Of a DNA stretch of 64,000 nucleotides, positions 12,237 to 22,923 are shown one piece after another; the first letter of the stretch is position 1; the number at the start of each line of letters is the position of its first letter. The DNA is from Aplysia californica. Its lineage: Eukaryota > Mollusca > Gastropoda > Aplysiida > Aplysiidae. A program made the translations under genes and the position numbers. Where the stretch lies: NCBI RefSeq assembly GCF_000002075.1, contig NW_004797316.1, positions 84,439 to 148,438 of the forward strand, given 5' to 3'. A model generated the notes under the pieces. That model saw nothing but the letters and a program-made list of their open reading frames with translations. It did not search any database and was not told the DNA's origin.

Positions 12237-13035
12237 CTGGTTACACGTAACGATAAGTTGTACTAAAACTGGACGATCTAGCGATCATACAATAAATCGT
12301 TAGGTGTAACCACAGAATTGTACAAAATTTGGACGATTGAACGATGGTTTGGAGATTCAGTCGAGAAATCAAGCGCTGCTTGATATTTTCCGTGCGATCA
12401 CGGTGTCACTTGAGGGAGACGCACTGTGACGTAATTCACTTTGAAATTTGCCGCCGCGCAGAACTAAACTCAGGACTCAAATTTTTTAAATAATTATCGT
12501 AGGTAAAAACTGATTTCATATATTCGGAATCAGCGTCTCAAAATAAGCAAAGTTGCTCGCTGGGAACCTGATTTGGTGTGTTATTATGTATATTTTTGTA
12601 GTTTTATTATTTAGTTGATCGTCAAAGGTGAAGCTGTTCAAAAAGGTCACTCGGTGCGTTGCACATCTGCAGTCGAGTCATAGCTTCTGGTTCTACACAC
12701 AACACGGTAGGCCTACAGTATGGCCACCCTTTTCAAAAGACACTCTTCTGCTATATACAAAAATAAAGGGGAAAAAAAGGGAGGGAGGGGGCTTCTGTGA
12801 TCTAGAGGTACTGTTCGCCTTTCATTCATTAGGTCCAGAGCTCGAAACCTCCACATAGAGAGCAGGCAAATCGCTGTCGGCGCAAAGAGACATGGTGGCT
12901 TTATTACGAGGAATCTCCTCAATCTATAGAAAAATGAACGATAGATTGGAACATGTAAACCGACAACACAGTTCGATAAAACAGACAGTTCTCCCATACG
13001 ACGAATTTGATACAATTTATCGTTGTGTGTAATCG
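12237..13035. mobile_element. MITE with about 30-bp imperfect inverted ends
   Basis: Left arm GGTTACACGTAACGATAAGT (from 12239) and right arm, reverse-complemented, CGATTACACACAACGATAAA (from 13034) continue to TTGTA. The interior 12420-12680 recurs near 58790-59045. No transposase frame. Superfamily unknown. Confidence 0.65.
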
Positions 13036-13039
13036 GGGA

Positions 13040-16000
13040 TTTACCGACGCAAATCTTTCTCAGTGTTCAAAAGTTTATTAATAAGTGTGTCATTTAAGGT
13101 GTCGTTTGATGTTCGTCTTCTGTTAAAGGGGATTGCACACAGTCAGTCGTGAACTAAAAATATAACTACTATGAGAAGAGGTAACAAATTCTTCTTTTCT
13201 TGTTGAAGGTTCAAATAGTTTGTTTGATACAATGAAACCTCCCTAATTGAAATCATAGCATTTTTGAAAAATTCCACTTTGAAATAATTGATTTGGCTTG
13301 TTGCATTTTGTGAATGATGTATACCATATAATTTGAGTGATGACAAAATCAGGGTTCGTACTCTCTCTGTCTTATTGGTGCCTGACATGACACATAGTGA
13401 CGTTACGTTGGTAGCTTCAAACTTCAGGGGAATGATGTGTTGTAACAGTTTGTATGTATATTTTATTATAAGTGTATATATGCAGATGTGGGTGTATGTG
13501 TGGTTGTGAGTATATGCGTGTGTGTGTGGGTGTGTGTGTCTGTGTATCGGTGGGTGGGTATAATGGAAAAGAAAGCCACGTCAAATTTCTCAGCAGTATT
13601 TTGGTATTCTAACATATAGAGCAGTCTTTCATCTATGAGATTCTGTAAATATGAGTTCTTCAGTAAGTGATGATAACAGCTTGTAACATGTTTCTTCAGT
13701 GATTGTTCTTGTGTTTTAATTGAGTGTGAGGAGAGCAAATGAGGAGCAAGCTCATGGCTTCAGTCAGCTACAGTTTGTGCAGATTGAGTTAGTAGAATAA
13801 AAGAGAGGAAAAGGTTCCTAGATCCTGTGTCTTCTACTTCTATTGATATATGAATGATGTACATGTACAAATTGGAATGAAAGTTGTCCGTTGTAAAATG
13901 TTTTCTTAGGTTCGTCTGTTTTCGTCCAAGGTTTACCATTTTAATGTTTTGAAGTTGATGAAAATATTTTCGTTTTTAATGGGCCTTATATATTAAAAGC
14001 TTATGTATATTTCATGAAGATGTGATGCAAGTTCTTTGACATCAGTGCAATTATGGTCTCCGACTGAATCGTGTGCAGTGAGTGCATGGGCTAGACATAG
14101 GGTGAATTCAATGGGTGTCTTGGGGCATTGCCAGGAAAAATTGGATTCCCAATGGAAAAGTTAAAGTTGTGCGTTTTCTTCCTAGTTAATAAGCTAGTGA
14201 GAAAGGGTGGAGTGTTTTTGAGAAAAGCATTGTATCTGATTATCTTCAGTTTGCTCGACTGATGGAATGTATCGACTGCCTTGTAACTGAAAGACGCAGA
14301 TTTTATGAATGATAACTCTATGGTGTACATGTACATGTATGCATATTATTTGGTGCACCCCACACCCCAACTCCATGGATAATACAGAAATGCTTTTTTT
14401 GACCCAAGAAGTTTGAAGAAGTTATTAATATTATGAATTCCAACAAATTTCCTGTTGGTCAATATACAAGTAAGCAGTCTTATAAGTTTCAGCTTTTGCT
14501 AACACGTGTGAGAAAGAGAATATTCTAACAATCTTTTATTTACTGAGTTTCCTTTTTTATTCATTCTTTTTTGTACAGTACTGAAAGTCTGTGATGCAGC
14601 AATTTTTTAAATTATTTTTTATATGGCAAAGTTGTTACTTTTAGCCAATATTTACATTTTGGAGAAGCCACATTTCCAGGTGTCATATTGATACTTGTTT
14701 GATTTGTTCTTTGTTCAGGATGGGATGTATGATTATAGTGTACTGTTGTTATGGAACATGTGAACACAAAGTTGTAAAATCAAAAGTAAAATGGACATTT
14801 GAAATTTGACTCCTGGAGTCACATGATAATGTTCCGTTTCCTTTCTCCGCTCACTTTTAAAAGGATTCTTTTCATGTCTTGGAAACTTGACATGGGTATG
14901 TAGATGTACTGTTACTGTTTGAAGGTATTAAGCGCAAGTGTTTTTTTTTCTGAGATTGGAAGTTTCAAGAAGTGAACAGTAGTCGAAAAGTTTATCGTTG
15001 AATGTCAGGAAAGTTTTTATTTATGTGTCAGTTAAATTATTAGCATATAGTTTTCATTGAAAAACTTGAGCTTAAATTTAGAGAGAAAGAATGTTCCAAA
15101 CTTACGAGGCAGTTGAGTGAGCCTAGAATTGAGTAGTTCAGCAAAATTACAAAGTTCAAAAGCCTTTATGGGCCCCTTCAAAGCTTTGTATTGCAGTCTT
15201 TGTTCTTAATCCAAACTACCAGTACACTAGGAAAGTGTTTGAATAGCTGCTTTGAAAAATTTTATTTTGCTTAACAGCAAAGAAATAATACTATGTTGAT
15301 TGTTATTAGGTTTGCCTTTTTTGTTTGTTTTCATTTCATTTCTTTTAGAAGGTGTGTTCACATATCTTACATATTCCTCTGAATTGTGTTAAAAAAAATA
15401 AAACATTTGATCATACAAATACTTTCAAAGTTTATCATTGTTTAACAAATCTGCGATATAATTTCAGTTGACAAGACATTTGAGCTCTGTCGGGTTGAAA
15501 AGCAGATATATACATCTGGTAGAGAGTGGTGAGCTCTCCACCTGCTGACCAACTGTCATCAGTTTTTTTTTAAATGAAAGTTTTTTTGTGTGTTAGAGTG
15601 AAAGAATTACTGCAGTTGTCTCCACCTACATGCATGCCATACAAAGGCATGCTCTGCTCAAATGCACGCTTTCGTCATATGACAGGTTTTTAAGTATATA
15701 TAATTTAGATGTACAAACGCACGGTCACTTCTAAACACATGCTTCGATCCGAGAAACACGCGGACAGATAGAAGTTTGATAAAGGGAAATTTTCGCTACA
15801 GCCTACACAGCTTGCATTTAACTTCTTACGGCAATTCTAGACAACCGGATGTTTGGTGAGACGCAGAACAGAGAGTGATGGAGAGCGTTAAGCCACCCTG
15901 CTGACGGACACATAGATCTTGGACAGACAGAGTGATATAATGACAATATGTTTGTGGGGTGACTGAAAAATGTCTTTAGATTGGTCACCCAAACTTCTTC

Positions 16001-17169
16001 TTTAAGAGGTTTCTCACTGGTATTTGGGCGACTTGAATGTTTCGTCAGGCCCATGAATATGATTCTCAACACGTATGAATGTTGGAGAACTAGCTACATT
16101 GGTCAAGTGATCGGCTGCATTCGAAATACTTTAATGCACTCAATGAATCACTAGAGAGAAAAATCTCCCAGAATGTATGATATCATCTCTCTAGGAGTTT
16201 AATGAGTTGCAATCGACGACAAACAGTCGGGAGTGGTCGCTTGGAAAGCCGAGTGGCAAAGCGCTCTTTCCATTTATGACCATCACCAACAATTTCCTCT
16301 TATCAGCTCCTGACATGACAGTGCACACTAGTACAGTCAGTCGGTCTTTCTGTTTTTTTTCCACTCTCATTCAAGGCCTTTTGTTGTCATAACCACGACC
16401 TGGGAATCCTTTATAAAACAATGTTTCATCGCATTTTCGGCAAAAGCGACCCCCCACCCCCCAAGGGAGTTCATTAAATTATCAAGCAAATGAGATGGTT
16501 GTGTTCCCTCCCCTCAATGCACAGGTTCACATGAACGCATGCACCGTGAAAAGTGTGAACACATGCTTAGGAGCGCTCCCGAGCACTGTGCGATTAGGCG
16601 GAGACTACTGTAACACTATTATTTAATTATGGTCATTCAATGGAAAATTTTTTATTTGACCCCCCCATGTCTTCAAATATGATGATGATGCCCACCTTTT
16701 CCTATGCTGCTGTGACCCTGGCTGTTGTGGATTACGTTAAAGTTGAAGTGGTCGAAATGGGGCTGGACTGTACTTTGCATATTTTTTTTACCCATTGAGT
16801 GAGTGGGGGAAGGGGAGGAGCATGCCCTTTCACAGCAGAACTGAAGGTGAGATGCAAGCCCAATTTTTCTGAACCAACTCTGAATACTCCCAAATGTAGC
16901 TAAATGTTGGCCATTCACATAGCTGCCAACTTTTCAAAACCAAAAAAATAGACTCTACCCAAGCAGTGGGTCAAGATGGTGGACACTGGCCAAGTCTCCT
17001 CCCCCCCCCCCCCCCCCCCAACCTTTCACACACACTTTTCTGCTTTACTTTTAATAAATTCCAGCTGTTCAAAGACCTGCAGCAAAATATCTCTCCACTT
17101 GACTTATTAAGGGGCTTCATTCTCATTATTTGCAGATCCGGTCTCAAGAGAAAATCATTTTTCTTTAGC
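13040..17169. other. Intergenic, no recognised gene
   Basis: AT-rich. Short open frames on both strands show no family similarity, codon bias or splice support. Poly-C near 16994 and 16443. Confidence 0.55.
13490..13560. repeat. (GT)n-rich microsatellite
   Basis: Imperfect GT/GTGG repeat, downstream of DESI1. Confidence 0.8.
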
Positions 17170-17185
17170 ATCCACGTGTCCGTGA
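17170..17185. repeat. LINE target-site duplication, left
   Basis: ATCCACGTGTCCGTGA; matches 18928-18943 at 15 of 16 positions. Confidence 0.9.
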
Positions 17186-18904
17186 ATCCTTTACCAGACC
17201 ACAAGGACACTTGCTGGAAAATATGGGAAACCTGAAGTACCTGTAAAGGACCAAGACGGGAAAAGCATTTTTGGAAAGGAAGCTCAGTCTAAGCGATGGG
17301 TAGAGCATTTCAACAGTCTCCTGAACAGACCACCACCGAGTAACCCACCAAACATACTGCCAGCAAGAAATGAGTTACCTATCTGCTGTGATGCTCCATC
17401 AAAACAAGAGATTCTGGATGCCATTAAGAAGCTGAACAAAGGTAAAGCGGCCGGTCCTGACCAGATTCCACCTGAAGCCCTAAAAGCAGATGCCAATGTG
17501 ATGGCAGACATCCTACTCCCACTGTTTACCAGGATCTGGAATGAGAGCAAGTTCCCAAAGGATTGGAAAGAAGGACACCTCGTGAAGCTTCCAAAAAAGG
17601 GGGATCTCAGCAACTGCAGCAACTATAGAGGGATCACTCTTCTCTCAATACCAGGTGAGGTCTTCAACAGAATCGTTCAGGAAAGAATCAAGACAGGAAC
17701 GGATCCAAGACTACGGGATGAACAGGCCGGTTTCCGGAAAAATCGCTCAACCACCGACCAGATTGCCACGCAGAGGGTTATTGTGGAACAGTCCCTGGAG
17801 TGGAACTCCCAGCTGATTGTCAACTTCCTTGACTACGAGAAGGCCTTTGACAGTATAGACCGGGCGACACTATGGAAGATAATGAGACACCACGGAATCC
17901 CACAGAAGTTGGTGAACCTCATCAAAAGCATGTACGAAGGGACAAGTTGCAGGGTTGTACATGATGGCCAGCTCACGGACAGCTTTGACATCAAGACTGG
18001 AGTGAGACAGGGATGCTTACTATCACCGTTCCTCTTCATATTGGCAATCGACTGGCTGATGAAGGAAACCACCAGAGGACACAGAAATGGTATACAGTGG
18101 ACACCATGGACACAGTTGGACGATCTGGATTTCGCAGACGACTTGGCGCTTCTGTCGCACACCCAGGAACAGATACAAGCAAAGACTTCAGTATTAAACA
18201 GCATATCGGAGTCTGTTGGATTAAGGATCCACCCCGGAAAGTCAAAGGTACTAAGGACAGATGCACAACAAAAGGAGCAGGTCACAATAAAAGGAAAGGC
18301 CCTAGAAAACGTTGAATCCTTCTGTTATCTTGGGAGCATAATTGACAGAGAGGGAGGAACAGGTGCTGAAATAAAGTCCCGCATTGGTAAAGCACAGGCT
18401 GCTTTCATATCTTTGGATAGGATTTGGAAGACCAGAGAGATCTCACTTCGAACAAAGCTGAGGATTTTCAATTCAAACGTGAAGTCGGTCCTGTTGTATG
18501 GATGTGAGGCATGGAATGCATCGCAGACTTGTATAAAGAGGATCCAGGTTTTCTTGAACAGGTGTCTAAGAAAGTTACTGAGGATCAGATGGACAGACAG
18601 GGTCACCAATGTGGAAGTGTTAAGGAAAACAAGACAGATCCCAGTCAGAGATGAGGTAGGAAGAAGGCCGTGGCGATGGATTGGACATACTCTCAGGAAG
18701 TCAGGCAGCTGCATAACAAAGAAAGTTTTGGATTGGAACCCACAGGGCAAGAGATCAAGGGGAAGACCTCGTGGAACTTGGAGAAGAATCACAGAAATCG
18801 ATGTACAGAAAAGTGGAAAGACATGGAATAACATCAAGAGGCTAGCCCAGGATAGAGAAAAGTGGGGGGTGTTTGTCCGTGGCCTATACCCTGGTGCAGG
18901 GTGA
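17186..18904 (+). CDS. LINE reverse transcriptase, partial (5' missing), frame open
   Basis: 573 codons including stop, with no internal break; the upstream endonuclease part is absent. RT motifs in order: GKAAGPDQIPPEAL, LVKLPKKGDLSNCSNYRGIT, EQAGFRKNRSTTDQI, the first catalytic Asp in NFLDYEKAFDSIDR, GVRQGCLLSPFLF, and DDLDFADDLALLSH with the catalytic Asp pair. The C-terminal region has SFCYLGSIIDREGGTGAEIK, VLLYGCEAWNAS and GHTLRKSGSCITKKVLDWNP. It would copy its own RNA at a nicked target. Without the endonuclease and promoter this copy is not autonomous. The internal ATG at 17498 is not the native start. Confidence 0.92.
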   Translation: MLYQTTRTLAGKYGKPEVPVKDQDGKSIFGKEAQSKRWVEHFNSLLNRPPPSNPPNILPARNELPICCDAPSKQEILDAIKKLNKGKAAGPDQIPPEALKADANVMADILLPLFTRIWNESKFPKDWKEGHLVKLPKKGDLSNCSNYRGITLLSIPGEVFNRIVQERIKTGTDPRLRDEQAGFRKNRSTTDQIATQRVIVEQSLEWNSQLIVNFLDYEKAFDSIDRATLWKIMRHHGIPQKLVNLIKSMYEGTSCRVVHDGQLTDSFDIKTGVRQGCLLSPFLFILAIDWLMKETTRGHRNGIQWTPWTQLDDLDFADDLALLSHTQEQIQAKTSVLNSISESVGLRIHPGKSKVLRTDAQQKEQVTIKGKALENVESFCYLGSIIDREGGTGAEIKSRIGKAQAAFISLDRIWKTREISLRTKLRIFNSNVKSVLLYGCEAWNASQTCIKRIQVFLNRCLRKLLRIRWTDRVTNVEVLRKTRQIPVRDEVGRRPWRWIGHTLRKSGSCITKKVLDWNPQGKRSRGRPRGTWRRITEIDVQKSGKTWNNIKRLAQDREKWGVFVRGLYPGAG

Positions 18905-18927
18905 GAAAGGCAATGATGATGATGATG
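17186..18927 (+). mobile_element. 5'-truncated non-LTR retrotransposon (LINE) with intact RT frame
   Basis: Target-site duplications ATCCACGTGTCCGTGA (17170-17185) and the same with one C/T change (18928-18943) bracket it exactly. It ends in a short 3' tail of GAT repeats. The inserted part opens directly in the RT reading frame, so it is a normal 5' truncation. The 23-nt 3' UTR with trinucleotide tail recalls RTE-type LINEs, but the clade was not established. It sits in intergenic DNA between DESI1 and PTEN. Confidence 0.93.
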
Positions 18928-18943
18928 ATCCACGTGTCTGTGA
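18928..18943. repeat. LINE target-site duplication, right
   Basis: ATCCACGTGTCTGTGA directly after the GAT-repeat tail. Confidence 0.9.
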
Positions 18944-19237
18944 GGAACAAAATTAAAAAGAGAAAGAGAATACGTATTATCAAAAATTAAACCGTACTTG
19001 AGCACAAAATCGTTTGTAGGTACTGGTTGGCAACTGCATTCCGGCCTATTTCAACACGATTTTGTTTCAGCATCCAGTCTCCTCTCAACACAAAATAGGC
19101 CATAGCAAAGGCAGATGATTCCACCTTAAACACTTAAGTTCAGGAGGACAGTCTGGCCTAAAAAAAAAGATAAATGGTTTGAAAGTGTCACCACAAAACA
19201 CAACAAGAAGACTCAAATTTTATATTTGTGTCACGGC

Positions 19238-19638
19238 GCGGTGGAATCAAGCGCTCATCAATTTTTGGGCATGTAGAGTTATTGGTATCACCTTAAAGCT
19301 TGTTCATTTGTCACGCTTTTGAGGAACAAAATATCCATCTATCAAGATATTTGTGATTCAAGGAGATGGGGTCACCTGGTTCCAGAGGTATAATTAGTGA
19401 GAAAATGGTCACCTAAATTTGATGATTTCCAAAGCTGGAGAGTCCTTGGAAACTGAAAATTTACATATATTTCTGTGCCTTTAATCTATGTTTTCAGTAA
19501 TTTCCATAAATATATGTGTTTTAAAATGAACATAAAAGGTGTTGGGCGGAAAAAAAATTCTATAAAATTTGCCAACGGGCAGAAAAATGTTCGTTTAGTC
19601 AATTTCTTTATTTTGATGAGCGCCTGATTTCACCACAA
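19238..19638. mobile_element. MITE with inverted ends near 19.2-19.6 kb
   Basis: GGTGGAATCAAGCGCTCATC (left) and, reverse-complemented from the right, GGTGAAATCAGGCGCTCATC: 18 of 20 match. About 400 bp between outer ends, AT-rich, no frame. Target duplication not clear. Confidence 0.65.
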
Positions 19639-22600
19639 TGCCTCATATTTATTTATTCACTTTGATTTTTATATCTTCCATTTCAAACAACATCCACTGA
19701 GCCTATAATAAAATGGACCTTAGAGGGGAAAGGGAAAAGGACAGAATCAGTAATCATCTATGAAGGCCACTAGTAGCCAGTTAAGTCTGCTTCATAATCT
19801 TAAATCAATGATTGATTTAGTTTAGAAGTAATAAATGGAAACTAAGCATAAAGTTCATATAAAACCACGCACATTCAAAACATAACCAAATAAAGAAACA
19901 AAATATGTTATGGGTGCACAGCATACAATTTTCATAAATGCTGTCAGAAAATAAAGAAAATTTATATTACCCTTCAAATAAAAATTTTCACTTATCAGAA
20001 ATCATCAAAGTTAAAATCAAACCTAAGCAGGACAACCTTTGTTTGTCGAAATTTGAAGCTCAAATGACAAAACAGAAACAGCTGTATTATGATGCATTAT
20101 AAGTATACTATATTATTATAGCCGAGTCCACTTGAAATGAACTTCTGAGTGTATTTCAAGAAAGATTTTTCGTATCCCTAAAAAGGGGAATACAGCTGAA
20201 AGGCCCCCAAAAAGCTGTAAATTGGGACATAGTTTTACAAAACAGAGCTCATCAAATGCGATTCCAAAGTAAACAGCACTTCTCATGAGCAATTGTTTTC
20301 GGCAAAAGATTTATTGTAAGCCATTGTTCACTAGTAAAGAATTTCCAACAAGCATTCACTACAAGAGGACTCCACTGCCTTCTTAGTAGAATCGGGAACT
20401 CGGTAGATTAGTTAATTTCTTGCCTAATCAAAGTACAAGTGAGATCATCATAAGCGAAGAACAGGTGTGTTACCATAACAGAGCATTCAGTCATAACCAT
20501 TGAATGGTATCATCATCATCATATGTCTTACAAAAATACTACTACTACAGCTGTGACCACTGCCCATGTTGCTAGTAACAAGAGAGAAAAGATAAAACAA
20601 AACATTTTTTACTAAAGACCATGAGACGAACCAGAAAGAGATTACTCCAGCTGTTTTGTATCATCCTGAAGCCTAAAGCATGTAAACAAGGTGTAACAGC
20701 TTCATCCAGGCAAAAGCCAGTCGATTAACTGCATCATCGCAGCCTTTTTTAAAAAAAGTGTGCGACCACAGAGCCTTACAAAACATCAGAAATAATCAAA
20801 CAAGTCTAAGTTTAATATATTTAAACTGCTCCCAACATCCATGTTACAGTCAATGCTGTATTGGTTTTAACTCAACTTTAAATTATAGTAGTTATTAAAA
20901 TGGAACTTTTTTCATCTTCAAGTCAATTTTAATATACAATTTAAACTACATACACGAGAAGTCATACTACTGAACAATCCCATGAGTAAGCTCAGTTAAG
21001 TTGAAAAAGACACGACTATGCAAACATTTTTATTGAATGCATAAGAATAGAAATGACACTGAAAATTGGAGTACCCTCCCCAAACAGCATCAGCTACATC
21101 AGCCCAGTGAGGGATCAGACTTCAGTTGTTCTCAGTACTCAAGGTGGTATCAAATAAGATAATTAAAGCCTCAAATGTAGAATGACTTACATTATGCCAA
21201 TTGGAGGTTCAAACTTTAACACTTATTCTTCAAAGGTAATACCACTATAAAGGTGCACAAGTTCCTTTAACACTAGTTAGAAAGACAAACACCTACAGGG
21301 TGACCGTTTGGCAGCCTCAAAAAGACTTCAATCTCTGGGATGAAAGCTATGAAATAAGAAAAAGATACTTGGGGTGAAAACATCCGGACACTCTATGACA
21401 TTGAAAATAAAAGTATTTTAACGTACACAAATACATGTACACAACTTGCTACAGGCTTTTCGTTTCCCTGTTGGAAGACCTTTCTAGTCACAAAAAGGTC
21501 AGCACAATCATAATATTATTATCATTTCATTTTGTAAAGTTTTTAGAAATACCTTCTTCAAATGTTTCACTTGATATGAAAAATACTCACACATGAAAGC
21601 ACATAAAACAGAAATTCACCTGTTCTACTTCATGTCTTGGATCAAAACTTGTTGTAGGCAGATATGACACCTTTCTATTCTTAAAACACATTCTATGCAA
21701 AGTGGGGAGAATCATCACTCACTCTGAAAGTCTAAATAAATTTTGAAATATTTGACTTCATTTATCACTTTGTTATGACATATTCCTGGCAATGTGTGCA
21801 CATAGATCAAGAGAAGGAAAGTATTAAAGAACAGGGGTTTCCATTTGTCATTCAAGGTACTACTTGTGAAATTCTTATGCTGCTTTACAAGGATGCCAAA
21901 GCTGATTAAAACTCATCCTTTAAGGGCTCTAAATTGCCATTTTTCTTGAAGGAACCATAGCAAGAGACAGACAGATGGTTAAGTATCCATGTCATCATCA
22001 CTCCTTGATGATAGTTGTTGTTCATTCACATACATTTTTAAACCCTAATTCCCAATTCAAAAAAGGAAAAGGAAAAATACAGCATCTATGCTACAAAAAC
22101 ATAGCCTAGTAGTAGCGTCATGAAATAAAACATCAAAATTAAAATTCAAAATAACAAAAAAAAACTGCCATTTGTTTGTTTTTCAAGTAACATATGACAC
22201 ATGCATTGTCACCATAACAAGGAATACTGTGAAAACTGTACACCAGGACGTGCACACAAAACATCTACAGACACGCAATATTTCACATCCTATTTCATTA
22301 AAGCGCAAGCTATGATGACAAAATGGTGATGAAGACTTCTTAACAAACGAGTATTCAACTGTGCAAAGACATGAAAAATATATTTATTTTCATAATATAC
22401 ACTTTTCAAATACATCTCTTATCTATTACAACATTATCAAAAACATTTTCCCTGGACATTTTTATTATCACATTACACAGAAGGTCAACACATTCAGCAC
22501 CCAAACTCATTGCTCAAAGTAAAGGGAAGGGTAGGGTATGGATGGGGAGTGGAGTGGCTGGGTAGAGGGAAGGAGAACCCAGGTCTCCATCCTGGAAACA

Positions 22601-22681
22601 ATCAACAAGATATTTCATGAACACTGAAACACACAAGACAAATAACACACAAAATTGATAGCCACAACTTGCAAACTTTAA

Positions 22682-22923
22682 CCCTATCCGTACGCCCTGG
22701 AGTCATTTTGTACCCCCCGGTTTGTATTCTCCACATTTTAGAATACTTCTAGTGCGAAGATCTCTTTGAAACTTTCAGTATTTCTCCCAAAAAAATTATT
22801 TTGACAGACTGCTATGCAAAGCGTACGGATCGGATTAACAAGTAAATTTCCTCTTTGAAAGTGGTGGCACAGAGTTCCCCACATCGTACGGATACGTTAG
22901 TAAAACACGACGTACGGATAGGG
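22682..22923. mobile_element. piggyBac-type MITE, TTAA-flanked
   Basis: TTAA at 22678-22681 and 22924-22927 flank perfect 13-bp inverted ends CCCTATCCGTACG / CGTACGGATAGGG. TTAA targets with CCC ends are the piggyBac signature. CGTACGGAT recurs inside (about 22819 and 22885). It is 242 bp with no frame, so mobility would need a transposase elsewhere. Confidence 0.87.

Noticed and set aside
17833-19005. Long minus-strand frames across the LINE
   Set aside because: Antisense shadows of the RT frame without family similarity.
22530-22615. Minus-strand DGDLGSPSLYPATPLP after a TTTCCAG acceptor as a possible PTEN terminal exon
   Set aside because: No similarity to the PTEN tail or PDZ ligand, and phase cannot be tied to exon 6.
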